64,000 bases of DNA from BPGX01 sp037447455 (GTDB lineage Bacteria > Bacteroidota > Bacteroidia > B-17B0 > Aurantibacillaceae). The stretch is from positions 4,903-68,902 of the forward strand of contig JBBIGQ010000013.1 of NCBI GenBank assembly GCA_037447455.1, given 5' to 3'. Within the stretch, counting starts at the first letter, position 1. Each line of letters opens with the position of its first letter. The notes beneath the pieces were generated by a model. It was not told where the DNA came from, made no database searches, and saw only the letters and a program-made list of their open reading frames with translations. Shown here piece by piece: positions 53,072-62,703 of this stretch. The position numbers were made by a program, and so were the translations under genes.

Positions 53072-54141
53072 TCCTTCCATTCTACTAAAAACAAATTGGT
53101 ATCACGCGTTCCATTATTGTTTCTATTAGAGGAAAATATCAGTTTTTTGCCATTTGGAGAAAACATTGGAAAAGCGTTAAAATTACTTTCAGTAGTCATT
53201 TGTTCTAAACCAGTCCCATCAATGTTTATCATATACAATTGAAAATCAAATCCTCTTTGACTATGATGATTAGAAGAAAAAATGATTTTTTTACCAGAAG
53301 GATGGAAGTAGGGCGCCCAGTTGGCTTTTCCTAAATTCGTAACCTGTCTTAAATTTTTTCCATCGGCATCGCATACAAAAATTTCCATATTGGTGGGGGC
53401 AACCAAATTTTGAGATAATAATTCTTTGTATTCTTTGATTTCTTCGGCTGTCTTAGGTCTTGAAGCACGAAAAACAATTTTACTACCATCCGGTGAAAAG
53501 AAAGCTCCGCCGTCGTACCCTAATTCGTTCGTGATTTGAACCGGATTGCTACCGTCAATATTCATCACCCAGAGTTCAATATCTCCGCTACGTGTAGAAG
53601 TAAATACAATTTTATCGCCTTTTGGGGAAACAGTGGCTTCGGCGTCGTAGCCCTCTGTATTGGTTAGATGCGTAACGATATTTCCATTCAAGTCGGCGAC
53701 AAAAATGTCGTATTCAGGATAAAGAGCCCAGACATATTTTCCTTTAATGTGCGGAACAGATGGACAACTATCCATTTTATGATGTGTAGATGCAAAGAGT
53801 ATATGTTTTCCATCTGGCATAAAGTATGAACAGGTGGTTCTTCCTCTGCCGGTGCTAATCATTTTGAAGTTCTCTTTTTTAGATAAATCTAATTTCTTTT
53901 TTAGATTTTTCAAATCAAAGAAAAAAATCTGGTCGCAGGGAATGTTCCAGTTTTTGTTGCTGACTTGAAAAGTTATTTTTTGACCTGTTTTATCAAAGTA
54001 GGCCTCCGCATTATCGCCACCAAAAGTAATTTGTGTCAACGATTTGAAATGTTTTTTTTCTTGTTCAGATATTAAATTAGATTGTGCAAAAACAGTGCTG
54101 GTAATGAGTGCAACACTCCATAAAGATAAAGTTCTGATCAT
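53068..54141 (-). CDS. TolB-like periplasmic beta-propeller protein
   Basis: A 357-residue exported protein (signal ending near TVFAQ) with at least five PD40/WD40-like blades: AYFDKTGQKITFQVS, YFMPDGKHILFASTHH, ATVSPKGDKIVFTSTRSGDIELWVMN, AFFSPDGSKIVFRASR, YFHPSGKKIIFSSNHH, MFSPNGKKLIFSSNRN. The blades resemble TolB, but the N-terminal TolB domain is absent. A binding or scaffold role in the periplasm is inferred. It shares ATGA with the upstream mannosyltransferase gene. Confidence 0.86.
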   Translation of the reverse strand: MIRTLSLWSVALITSTVFAQSNLISEQEKKHFKSLTQITFGGDNAEAYFDKTGQKITFQVSNKNWNIPCDQIFFFDLKNLKKKLDLSKKENFKMISTGRGRTTCSYFMPDGKHILFASTHHKMDSCPSVPHIKGKYVWALYPEYDIFVADLNGNIVTHLTNTEGYDAEATVSPKGDKIVFTSTRSGDIELWVMNIDGSNPVQITNELGYDGGAFFSPDGSKIVFRASRPKTAEEIKEYKELLSQNLVAPTNMEIFVCDADGKNLRQVTNLGKANWAPYFHPSGKKIIFSSNHHSQRGFDFQLYMINIDGTGLEQMTTESNFNAFPMFSPNGKKLIFSSNRNNNGTRDTNLFLVEWKD

Positions 54142-54866
54142 GGTGCAGTTAATTTTTTATATTTTTTGAAACGTATTTTTACGATTCCCCATAATGCTTC
54201 TTTAAAAATTTTAATGCTCATTTTACTTTGCCCTTTTTCTCTGTCTTTAAAGATAATAGGTACTTCTACGATTTTAAATCCTAACTTGTATGCTGCATAT
54301 TTCATTTCAATCTGAAAAGCATAACCTGTAAATTGTATGGCTTCTAAATTAATTTGTTGTAATACTTTTCTTCTATAACATTTAAATCCTGCTGTTGTAT
54401 CATGGATAGGAACCCATAAAATCATTCGGACATATAAAGAGGCAAAGTAACTCATTAGAATTCTACCGATAGGCCAGTTTACTATTTTTCCGTTTTTACA
54501 ATAGCGTGAACCTATGGTCAGATCCGCCTCTTTTACACAGACATCACGTAAACGAATCAAATCTTGCGGAGGATGGCTGAAATCACAATCCATTTCAAAA
54601 ATGTACGCGTAATTTTTTTGAAGTGCCCATTGAAAACCTGCAATGTATGCTTTACCTAATCCATTTTTTTCTTTTCGCAAAATTAAGTGTAGCCGGTCGG
54701 GGAACTCTGTTATCAGGGATTTTACAATCTCTGCTGTTCCGTCGGGTGAATTATCGTCAACAATTAAAACATCAAAAGGAACGGGCAAGTTCACTACTGT
54801 ACGAATCATGGGTTCTACATTGTCTTTTTCGTTGTAGGTAGGTATGATGACTAAACTATCGGACAT
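54138..54866 (-). CDS. Polyprenol monophosphomannose synthase (DPM1-like)
   Basis: A 242-residue family 2 glycosyltransferase: LVIIPTYNEKDNVEPMIRTV, DVLIVDDNSPDGTAEIVKSL, GLGKAYIAGFQWAL, FEMDCDFSHPPQDL (metal DxD), IGSRYCKNG and VPIIFKDREKGQSKMS are the diagnostic blocks. It transfers mannose (or another hexose) from a nucleotide sugar to a polyprenol phosphate at the inner-membrane face. It has no C-terminal membrane domain and is 4 nt overlapped with the TolB-like gene. Confidence 0.92.
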   Translation of the reverse strand: MSDSLVIIPTYNEKDNVEPMIRTVVNLPVPFDVLIVDDNSPDGTAEIVKSLITEFPDRLHLILRKEKNGLGKAYIAGFQWALQKNYAYIFEMDCDFSHPPQDLIRLRDVCVKEADLTIGSRYCKNGKIVNWPIGRILMSYFASLYVRMILWVPIHDTTAGFKCYRRKVLQQINLEAIQFTGYAFQIEMKYAAYKLGFKIVEVPIIFKDREKGQSKMSIKIFKEALWGIVKIRFKKYKKLTAP

Positions 54867-54900
54867 TCTTTTTTGCTAAGGTAAATAGAAATTTTTAATG

Positions 54901-57516
54901 TTACAAATCAAAATTAATTTGTCCTAAACCGCCCGGTAAATTTTTGGAATTCAGTTTTTCCATGGCTTTTTTATGCAATTCTTCAGGGGTCAGTTCAATG
55001 TTATCGGTTTGTTGACTTAAGAAGGCTTTTGCTTCTTTGATTTCTTCGGGCTCTTCTAAAATTATGTTTTTGATTTTAAATGGACTTACTTTTTTGCCTT
55101 TTGATTTGATATTGATGTGAGGAGCAACTTCTTCTATATTGATGTAAGTATCTGGTATTTCTTTCCCTTTATCTTTGGCAAATTGAAGTTTGATTTTAGG
55201 ATGATTGATGGATGTCATTAGTTCAATGTAGGAATCGGAATGTTCATTAATTATCATAATTTTGGAAGAGGTGGGTTCTGCTTTGAAGCGTTTGATGTAA
55301 TAGTTTTTACTTTCTCCGTCAAAGTAAATCAGAGTATAAATATTTTCGTTATTAAATTTGTCAACGAGGAATGTATCGTTCTCTAAAAATGCCAATACAT
55401 CTGGGTCAATAAGTTTGTAATAACCTTTTTTGGTAACTACTAAAATTTTATCATCCGGATAAAAAGTACCCAAATACTTGCCTGTTTCGTTTTGATTGGG
55501 TTTGTTAGTGGCGGGGTCATACCACCAGTTTTCTGCTTTTATTTGTCCGGCAGTTTTTTCTTTTAGTAATACTTTGGCAATGGGATATTTTGTGAGAATG
55601 TTGCCAATGGTACTTCGGCTTTTGATATCAATACTTGCAAAGTCAAATTCTATTTCTGTTTTTCTTGCACCACTATTAGGTTTCAGCAATACAATTATTT
55701 TTTCCGTTTCACTATTAGGGTTGACAGAGAGGTAAACTATTTTGGAATTAGGGGTTCCTTTGGTTAAGTGATATTCTTTATCTCTGGTTACACCGCCAAT
55801 CATAAATCGTTTGACAAAGTAAACACCTTTTGGTCCATCTCTGTAAATCAGATTGTATACGGTATTTTCATCGTTGCGTTTGAAAATGCCGGCATACAGG
55901 ATATCTTTGCCGATGTATGTTTTGTCGGCGACTTTCACTACTTTCATTATGCCTTCTGCTGTAATAGCTAAAATTTCATCGTTATCACTGCATTCAAATA
56001 GGAATTCATTTTTTCTTAGTGAAGTGCCGATAAATCCTTCTTCTTTATCAATATAAAGTCGTTGATTGGGTATGCTGATTTCTGTTTTTTGGACTTGATG
56101 TAGTGTGCGTATTTCGGTTTTTCGTTCTTTGCCTTTTCCGTATTTTCTCTTGAGTTCTTTGAAGTATTCAATGGTATAATCCACGATATTGTCTAAATGA
56201 TGTTGGGTTTGTTTAATTTTTTCGTTGAGTTCCTGAATGTGTTCATCTGCTTTGATGCTGTCAAAGCGGGTGATGCGAATCATGGGTATTTGGGTAAGTT
56301 TGTGTAAGTCATCATCGGTGATAGGGCGGATGAGTTGTTTTTTATATTTTTCAAAACGTTTGTACAGATATTCATAAAGGGTTTCTTTGGTATCAAATTT
56401 TTTGAAGTCCACATACATTTCTTCTTTGATAAAGATTTTTTCTAGTGAAGCGAAGTGCCATTTTTCTTTGAGTTCCGAAAGTTCAATTTCCAGTTCTTTT
56501 TTTAGTAGTTCTAAAGTTCTGTTAGCGGAATACTTTAGCATTTCTGACACGGACATGAAGCGTGGCTTATCGTTTTCAATCACTACGGCATTGGGCGAGA
56601 TGGTCATTTCGCATTGTGTATAAGCATAAAGGGCTTCTATTGTTAGGTCGGTGCTTACGTCTGGATGTAAATACAAAATGATTTCTACTGTATCAGAAGT
56701 ATTATCTTCAATTTTTTTAATTTTCAATTTTCCTTTTTCATTAGCGGCAATAATGCTGTCAATGAGGGCTGTAGTCGTTGTGCCAAATGGAATTTCTGTA
56801 ATGACGATTGTTTTGCTATTGATTTCTTTAATGCGGGCACGAACTTTTATTTTACCGCCTCTTTTCCCATCGTTGTAATTGCTGACATCAATAATGCCGC
56901 CTGTTGGAAAGTCGGGATAGATTTCTACTTTTTTATTTCGTAAAGCGGCTATGGAAGCATCAATCAGTTCATTAAAATTATGTGGTAAAATTTTACAGGA
57001 GAGTCCAACGGCAATACCTTCTACTCCCATTGCCAATAATAGCGGGAATTTGACGGGTAAGGTAACAGGTTCTTTGTTTCTTCCGTCATAACTGAGTTGC
57101 CATTGAGTTGTTTTGGGATTAAAAACGACTTCCAAAGCAAAAGGGGTAAGTCGGGCTTCTATGTAACGGGCGGCGGCGGCGCTATCACCCGTGAGGATAT
57201 TGCCCCAGTTTCCTTGTGTATCAATGAGTAAATCTTTTTGTCCTATTCCTACAAGGGCATCTGTAATACTGGCATCTCCGTGTGGGTGATATTTCATGGT
57301 GTTACCGATGATGTTGGCGACTTTATTATAGCGGCCATCTTCCATTTCCCACATGCTATGGAGGATACGTCTTTGAACAGGTTTAAGTCCGTCATCAATA
57401 TGTGGAACGGCTCTTTCTAAAATCACATAGGAAGCATAATCAATGAACCAATCTTTGTATAATTCTGAAACATGTTTAACGCTTTCTAATTCATTATGTT
57501 CTTGTCCTTCATTCAT
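54901..57516 (-). CDS. parC: Topoisomerase IV / gyrase subunit A
   Basis: An 871-residue type IIA topoisomerase A subunit. The N-terminus has YASYVILERAVPHIDDGLKPVQRRIL, HPHGDASITDALV and TGDSAAAARYIEARL with the catalytic Tyr118; the tower and coiled-coil region (about 340-480) and a beta-pinwheel C-terminal domain follow. The C-terminal domain lacks the GyrA box (QRRGG-x-G), and length and style fit Bacteroidota ParC. It decatenates daughter chromosomes. A TATTTTTG element is 19 nt upstream. ParE is not in the window. Confidence 0.93.
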   Translation of the reverse strand: MNEGQEHNELESVKHVSELYKDWFIDYASYVILERAVPHIDDGLKPVQRRILHSMWEMEDGRYNKVANIIGNTMKYHPHGDASITDALVGIGQKDLLIDTQGNWGNILTGDSAAAARYIEARLTPFALEVVFNPKTTQWQLSYDGRNKEPVTLPVKFPLLLAMGVEGIAVGLSCKILPHNFNELIDASIAALRNKKVEIYPDFPTGGIIDVSNYNDGKRGGKIKVRARIKEINSKTIVITEIPFGTTTTALIDSIIAANEKGKLKIKKIEDNTSDTVEIILYLHPDVSTDLTIEALYAYTQCEMTISPNAVVIENDKPRFMSVSEMLKYSANRTLELLKKELEIELSELKEKWHFASLEKIFIKEEMYVDFKKFDTKETLYEYLYKRFEKYKKQLIRPITDDDLHKLTQIPMIRITRFDSIKADEHIQELNEKIKQTQHHLDNIVDYTIEYFKELKRKYGKGKERKTEIRTLHQVQKTEISIPNQRLYIDKEEGFIGTSLRKNEFLFECSDNDEILAITAEGIMKVVKVADKTYIGKDILYAGIFKRNDENTVYNLIYRDGPKGVYFVKRFMIGGVTRDKEYHLTKGTPNSKIVYLSVNPNSETEKIIVLLKPNSGARKTEIEFDFASIDIKSRSTIGNILTKYPIAKVLLKEKTAGQIKAENWWYDPATNKPNQNETGKYLGTFYPDDKILVVTKKGYYKLIDPDVLAFLENDTFLVDKFNNENIYTLIYFDGESKNYYIKRFKAEPTSSKIMIINEHSDSYIELMTSINHPKIKLQFAKDKGKEIPDTYINIEEVAPHINIKSKGKKVSPFKIKNIILEEPEEIKEAKAFLSQQTDNIELTPEELHKKAMEKLNSKNLPGGLGQINFDL

Positions 57517-57535
57517 TGTACAGAGAGTTTGGCGG

Positions 57536-57615
57536 CAAAAATAGTTTTTAATTGTATTATTTATGGAATTATTTTTACTAATTTTAGCTGAGTATTTCTA
57601 TTTGCATTAACTTTG
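57536..57615. promoter_or_regulatory. Divergent -7 elements (parC / LysM protein)
   Basis: TATTTTTG on the minus strand at 57543-57536 is 19 nt before parC. TAACTTTG on the plus strand at 57608-57615 is only 6 nt before ATG 57622, which implies a leaderless message there. Confidence 0.65.
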
Positions 57616-57621
57616 CTGCCA

Positions 57622-59241
57622 ATGAAACATAAGTTAAAGATATTGTTCGTTTTTTTTTCAGTTGTTTTTTTTTCTTTGAGTGCACAAGAAAAATTTAATG
57701 TTATACAAAATATTAATGGTAAAAATTATTATGTTCACGAGGTTAAAAAAGGAGAGAGTTTATATGGTATTTCAAAGCAGTATGGAATAGATATAGAAAC
57801 ATTATTGCTTGAGAATCCATCTATAAAGGAAAGCGGATTAAAAGCGGGTTACAAGGTGCTTATTCCGGTAAAAGAAAGTCGTTCACAAGTAGTGTTAGAT
57901 ACAGTCAATTATACTTATCACAGAGTGTTGAGAAAGCAAACAGTTTATTCAATATGTAAGGAATACGGAATTAATCAGGAGAAGTTTTATGAATGGAATC
58001 CAGATGCAAAAAATGGATTGAAAGAAAATGATTGGGTGATTGTTGGTAAAAAAAATGCTCAGCCCCTGCCACCTAATGGTAATATACAGGAAATAAAATC
58101 CGCTATTGACGCAAAGATAGAGGTGATAAAAAAACAATATGAAAAGAAAAAAGAGTATACGGTTTTAATGCTGTTACCTTTTGGGGCGAATAAAGTGGAG
58201 GAATTGCTACTTGAAGACATGGTAAAAACAGGACAAAGTTTTCCATCTATGGGTTCTATGATGGTTGATTTTTTTAAAGGTTTTGAATATGTAAGAGATT
58301 CATTGGTAGCGGATAGTTTTCGGATAAATTTGTTACCACTGGAACTCAATGAAAATGATTCATTGAAGGTAAGGCAAATGGTTGGTTTAAGTGAGTATGA
58401 GTCGGCTGATTTAATTGTAGGACCTGTATTTTCTTCATTAATCAAAGCAGAGATGCTTGCTGGTAAGGAGAAAAAGTTTCATATCATACCTTTTGTAGGG
58501 TATAATAAATTTTTGTTTAATCATCTGGAGTATTCGAAAACCACGCCTTCTGTATTTGTTGATATTGAGACCTTGGCAAAACATATTTTTGATTCATTGC
58601 GACCAAAGGGCAGAGTCGTTTTGCTGGCGGTTAATAACAATGGTGAAAAGGAGTATTCCAAAGAATTTAAGCGCTATTACAATGAGTTGATTTTAAAGAA
58701 CGGCATGAAAGATACGGTTCGTACTTATAGAAGTGTAGCTGATTTTAAAAAAGCCGTGAAAGAGGGTGAAAACTATGTGGTAGTTTTATTGACGAATAAT
58801 CAGGTGATAGCCACAGATTATATTACACAACTCAGTATTATTTGTAAATCATCGCCCATTGTTTTGTGTGGATTTTACAAAACCTTATATTTTGACAATT
58901 TAGATTTGGAATATCTTAATCAAATGCAGTTTACATTTACTTATTATCAAAACATTACAAGGATAAATTTGTATTCCAATTATTTAAGGAAGTATAAAGA
59001 GGAGTTTAATTCGGATCCTTCTTTGTTTTTTTATGAAGGAGTGGAGATTGCACAGTATTATTTTAATATAATTAAAAATTATGGGTTAAGCGGATTGTAT
59101 GAGTTGGATAATTATAAACAAGAAGATAAAAATATTTTTATGAAATTTCAGTTTTATCGTCCGGATGAGAATACAGGGTTTCAGAATAATGGGGAGTTCG
59201 TGTTTAGAATACAGGATAGAAAAATTCAGATTATCAAATAA
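57622..59241 (+). CDS. Exported LysM protein fused to a periplasmic-binding-protein-like domain
   Basis: A 539-residue protein. Signal peptide MKHKLKILFVFFSVVFFSLS ends near SAQ. Two LysM domains follow: HEVKKGESLYGISKQYGIDI, then HRVLRKQTVYSICKEYGINQ. A type I periplasmic-binding-protein-like fold fills residues about 190-539 (VLMLLPFG, MMVDFFKGFEYVRDSL, ADLIVGPVFSSLIKAE). LysM domains bind glycan of peptidoglycan; the second part may bind a ligand or have lost binding. The frame opens at a TTG (57613) within the -7 element; ATG 57622 is the start. Confidence 0.86.
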   Translation: MKHKLKILFVFFSVVFFSLSAQEKFNVIQNINGKNYYVHEVKKGESLYGISKQYGIDIETLLLENPSIKESGLKAGYKVLIPVKESRSQVVLDTVNYTYHRVLRKQTVYSICKEYGINQEKFYEWNPDAKNGLKENDWVIVGKKNAQPLPPNGNIQEIKSAIDAKIEVIKKQYEKKKEYTVLMLLPFGANKVEELLLEDMVKTGQSFPSMGSMMVDFFKGFEYVRDSLVADSFRINLLPLELNENDSLKVRQMVGLSEYESADLIVGPVFSSLIKAEMLAGKEKKFHIIPFVGYNKFLFNHLEYSKTTPSVFVDIETLAKHIFDSLRPKGRVVLLAVNNNGEKEYSKEFKRYYNELILKNGMKDTVRTYRSVADFKKAVKEGENYVVVLLTNNQVIATDYITQLSIICKSSPIVLCGFYKTLYFDNLDLEYLNQMQFTFTYYQNITRINLYSNYLRKYKEEFNSDPSLFFYEGVEIAQYYFNIIKNYGLSGLYELDNYKQEDKNIFMKFQFYRPDENTGFQNNGEFVFRIQDRKIQIIK

Positions 59242-59244
59242 AAA

Positions 59245-59276
59245 AGCCCTTCCAAGGGAACTTCTTTGGAAGGGCT
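59245..59276 (-). terminator. Strong intrinsic terminator
   Basis: AGCCCTTCCAA and TTGGAAGGGCT form an 11-bp perfect stem with a 10-nt loop. On the minus strand it is followed by TTTTTT, so it ends the trigger factor transcript; the stem may also stop the convergent LysM-gene transcript. Confidence 0.88.
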
Positions 59277-59309
59277 AATTGTGGAGTACTGATTTTTGTG
59301 ATGAGGATT

Positions 59310-60770
59310 TTAATTAAATAATTCTTCTTTAATTCCAAAGAAGTTAGAGAAGTTAATCGTGTTGATGTTTTCTAGTTTTGTTGTAATCTTTGCATCTTGT
59401 GCGATTTTTTTTGGAAAAGAAAATACGGCATCCTTGTTATAGTAATTTTCTAACAGTCGTTCTCTATTTTGGTTGTCAGAAGATTGAAGGGTGTGTAAAA
59501 CGTAATTTTTGGTGGTATTTAATTCAAAAATGTACATCTGAGTTAATAAAGTTTCTACAAGATAGGATTTAGCAACATTAGTGGCTAATTCTTCTAATTG
59601 CACAGAAGTGTCAAATGTATTAGGCAATATGTTTTTAAGGATATTATTTTCAATTTGTTTGATAATTTCTTGTTTGAAATAATCTACGGTAAAGTATTGA
59701 CGATCGGCTTCTTTTACATAATTGTTGTATAGTTTAATCACAAAATCTTCTGGTAGTTCAATCTGGAGCAAGTTATTAATAAAGTTATTGCCACGTTTGA
59801 TATTTTCATTGCCACTAAAGTAATCTGCAACAATGTCTGCAATTTCAGATAATTTGGAATATATGACATTCAGATTAAGTTCATTATCATTTTGTAAACC
59901 AAAAGCCACTTTAACTCTATCATAATTTAAGTAAGATGCTAATTCTTTATATTGCTGAATATCCTGAATTGTAATGTTTAAGGCGGTGTTGTTGTTTTCT
60001 TTTCCTTTTTTAAGAAAATCCAATACACCTAATTTTTTATCTGGAAAATTATTTTCAAGAATAGTTATCCATTTATCAATCTCTATAGTATAAGTTGAGT
60101 GTTTTTGAAGAGTGCCGGGCAATAATTCTTTTAGTCCATAAGATTGATATTGTAAAGGATGAAATACTAATGGCATTTTGGAATCTTTCTTTTTTTGTTC
60201 ATCATCTTCATTTGAGGTGGAAGGAAGCGCAAGTTCTGTTGAAATGATAAAAAAATCGTTGTCTTTTATTTCAATAGTATCTGCGGGATTTTCGTTCAGG
60301 AAATTAAATAAGGTAATTATATCAGAGAAAATTTTCTTTTGTCCTTCAGTAAATCCATATTTAACAAATTCAATTTCTGTGTTTTTAATATCAATGTCTA
60401 CTTTGGGTTCAACTAACATTTCTATACCGATTTTTTTGTCGGTAGCATTGTCTTCTATTACACCAGTTGCTTCAAAGTCATATACATAATAGAGGGGTTT
60501 TTGTAACTGATTTTTCAATACTTCATTTGTTTTTTCTTTTAATAAGTGTTCGTATCCCTCGTAAAAAGCAGTGTTGTTATATTTCTTTTTGATGAGCGTT
60601 AATGGGGCTTTGCCGGGTCTAAATCCGGGGAGTTCAATATTTTTTTGGATTTGTTTAAGGTATTTTTCTCTTTCTTTTTCTAATTCCTGATTAGAAATAA
60701 GAATTTCGGAATGAATAATTTCTGGTTTTACTATCTGTTTTTCTGTAGATAGAGTCGTACTACTACTCAT
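59310..60770 (-). CDS. tig: Trigger factor
   Basis: A 486-residue ribosome-bound chaperone. The ribosome-binding signature GFRPGK is at residues 49-54 in IELPGFRPGKAPLTLIKKKY. A PPIase-position domain (about 150-260) and a long alpha-helical C-terminal arm domain follow, with YFKQEIIKQIENNILKNILP. The PPIase part shows an acidic insert (SNEDDEQKKKD) and is divergent, as in other Bacteroidota. The N-terminus is extended by about 15 polar residues. It helps new proteins fold at the exit tunnel. A TAAATTTG element lies 25 nt upstream. Confidence 0.92.
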   Translation of the reverse strand: MSSSTTLSTEKQIVKPEIIHSEILISNQELEKEREKYLKQIQKNIELPGFRPGKAPLTLIKKKYNNTAFYEGYEHLLKEKTNEVLKNQLQKPLYYVYDFEATGVIEDNATDKKIGIEMLVEPKVDIDIKNTEIEFVKYGFTEGQKKIFSDIITLFNFLNENPADTIEIKDNDFFIISTELALPSTSNEDDEQKKKDSKMPLVFHPLQYQSYGLKELLPGTLQKHSTYTIEIDKWITILENNFPDKKLGVLDFLKKGKENNNTALNITIQDIQQYKELASYLNYDRVKVAFGLQNDNELNLNVIYSKLSEIADIVADYFSGNENIKRGNNFINNLLQIELPEDFVIKLYNNYVKEADRQYFTVDYFKQEIIKQIENNILKNILPNTFDTSVQLEELATNVAKSYLVETLLTQMYIFELNTTKNYVLHTLQSSDNQNRERLLENYYNKDAVFSFPKKIAQDAKITTKLENINTINFSNFFGIKEELFN

Positions 60771-60795
60771 AAAATAAGTTTAAAAATTAAGGCGG

Positions 60796-60803
60796 CAAAT
60801 TTA
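60796..60803 (-). promoter_or_regulatory. -7 element for tig
   Basis: TAAATTTG on the minus strand, 25 nt before ATG 60770. Confidence 0.6.
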
Positions 60804-60862
60804 CAATTAAAATAAAACTATCAATAGTTTTTTAAAATATTACTTGTAAACTAAGTTCAGTA

Positions 60863-61099
60863 TTATTGAATCAAGATTTTTTCGCTGGCTAAAATTTCTC
60901 CCGCCGCATTTTTAATGGTTAAAAAATATAATCCCTTGGGGAGTGTTGAGACATTAATTTTTTCTGAAGAGGACGAGGAGTTTTTTTGAAGTATTATCTG
61001 ACCTAATACATTGTGAATTTCATAAATTTTATTTTGACGGTCGCCCGTTTCAATATTGATTACATCATTGGTGGGATTGGGGAAGATATTCACCGCCAA
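60863..61099 (-). pseudogene. Detached T9SS type A sorting domain of the M1 peptidase
   Basis: A frame of 78 residues with VNIFPNPTNDVINIETG, IYEIHNVLGQIIL, ISTLPKGLYFL-like NVSTLPKGLYFLTIKN and a SEKILIQ end: a complete type A sorting domain for the type IX secretion system. It lies in the frame next to the end of the M1 peptidase. Adding one T to the TTTT run at 61108-61111 joins the two (GFSNKLAVNIFPNPT). The TTG at 61099 is not a plausible real start, so the domain is translated only if the frameshift is bypassed. Confidence 0.82.
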
Positions 61100-62703
61100 T
61101 TTATTAGAAAACCTTGAACATCCAAAGTATTATCTTTGGTAGGTCCAATGGTTTTATTGATAAGCCAATTATTAGGGTCTACCTGAATGCCGGTTACATT
61201 GCCATTGATAGTGAGTGTATATGTTTCAGTAGAATTAGAATGCATCAGGCGAATAATAGTGTCTCCGCCCATACTACGAATGAGTTTGTATTCAATAGGT
61301 GTAATGAAAAGTGGAACAGAACTTGGTTGGGAGGTAGTTTGAGTAGATTGAATAATTAAAGTATCGCCAAAGTAATTCCATTTAACATTAAAAGTAGGAT
61401 AACCTTCACCAAAATACCATTGATTAAAAAATTGCGTTAAGTTTTGACCGATATATGTTTCAAAGTTGGACTTAAAGTCTAAGGCAGTAGCAGTGCTGAA
61501 TTTATAAGTATTTAGAAAGTTTCTTAATCCGCCAAAAAACAATGAATCATTGTTTGTAACAAATCTTAGAGTGTGAATAATGGCGCCGCCTTTGTCATAA
61601 GATAAACGGCTATCAAATATCCTGTTATCGTCGGCAGTGTCAATGCCGGTAAAATGAATACTTCCGCCGGGTTGACTCATAATATTGTTGTGTACGCTAT
61701 TCAGATTACTCATAAAGTTTGTTGGGTCAAGGTATTGATTCACCAGATGTTCGGTATAAGAAGCAAACCCTTCGTTAATCCATATATCTCCCCAGGTTTT
61801 ACAGGTTACTAAGTTGCCCCACCATTGATGGCCTAACTCGTGTGCGTCTATCATAAAGTCAAAAAAGCCAATGGTTGTCATTGTTTGATGTTCCATTCCG
61901 CCGCCAATAGGTGCCATGGCGTGTCCATATTTTTCTTTGTAAAAGGGATACATTCCATACATGTTGCATAAAAATTCTAAAGTAGGTTTGATTTTATTTA
62001 ATTCTATTTTTTGTGTATTGTTGAAGTAAGTGCTGTTGTATGCATTATCGTAGATATAGTTCAAAATTAGTATAGAATCGTTCACAAGATATTGGGGCTT
62101 GGCATAAAGTACATAAGGTTTATATTTTGCAATGGCTACTGAAATTAAATAATAATCAATTGGATAACGTGTTTTCCATTCATAGCGTTTTTTATTTCCA
62201 ATGGTTACAACGTTAGTCAGCATTCCATTAGAACCGACCATGTTGGTGGAATCCGTGGTAACAAAAATCCAGGCACTATCAATTTTATCTCTCAGATCTT
62301 GTTTACATGGCCACCAATGATAGGCGCCGCGTGTTTGACTCAAACTCCATGTTACCTGATTTCCCCATAAGGGCGAAGTCCCATTGCTAAATCCATTCCC
62401 TAATGCACCAGTAATAGAAGGTGCTGTGCCGTGATAATAAATATACACATCTACATTATTATTTTGATTGATGGGAGTTGAAATTTTTACTTTTACCAAA
62501 CTGTCTGTTCTTGTAATGTTGCTTTCTTTTATAGTATTAATGTATACGGAGTCAATGATAAAATTTTGATGTAGTACAAATGCAAAAGTATCTAATGAAG
62601 GGCTTGTTACTTTGGCGATAGTGCGGACATAACCAGAAATGTTTTTGTTTGTTCGTTCTAAATTCAAATTCAGATGATGAAATTTCACATCATAATTATT
62701 CAT
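61090..62703 (-). CDS. M1-family zinc aminopeptidase (damaged at both ends)
   Basis: A 537-residue gluzincin of family M1. The exopeptidase motif GGGMEHQ is at 267-273, zinc ligands are HELGH (288-292) and Glu311 in WINEGFASY, and the N-terminal saddle starts at YDVKFHHLNLNLERTN. All catalytic residues are intact. The frame upstream of ATG 62703 still encodes a signal-peptide-like segment to about 62871, but without an ATG, GTG or TTG start; at the 3' end the T9SS sorting domain is out of frame. As it stands the protein would lack export and secretion signals. It may be a recent pseudogene or have sequence errors. Confidence 0.82.
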   Translation of the reverse strand: MNNYDVKFHHLNLNLERTNKNISGYVRTIAKVTSPSLDTFAFVLHQNFIIDSVYINTIKESNITRTDSLVKVKISTPINQNNNVDVYIYYHGTAPSITGALGNGFSNGTSPLWGNQVTWSLSQTRGAYHWWPCKQDLRDKIDSAWIFVTTDSTNMVGSNGMLTNVVTIGNKKRYEWKTRYPIDYYLISVAIAKYKPYVLYAKPQYLVNDSILILNYIYDNAYNSTYFNNTQKIELNKIKPTLEFLCNMYGMYPFYKEKYGHAMAPIGGGMEHQTMTTIGFFDFMIDAHELGHQWWGNLVTCKTWGDIWINEGFASYTEHLVNQYLDPTNFMSNLNSVHNNIMSQPGGSIHFTGIDTADDNRIFDSRLSYDKGGAIIHTLRFVTNNDSLFFGGLRNFLNTYKFSTATALDFKSNFETYIGQNLTQFFNQWYFGEGYPTFNVKWNYFGDTLIIQSTQTTSQPSSVPLFITPIEYKLIRSMGGDTIIRLMHSNSTETYTLTINGNVTGIQVDPNNWLINKTIGPTKDNTLDVQGFLINWR

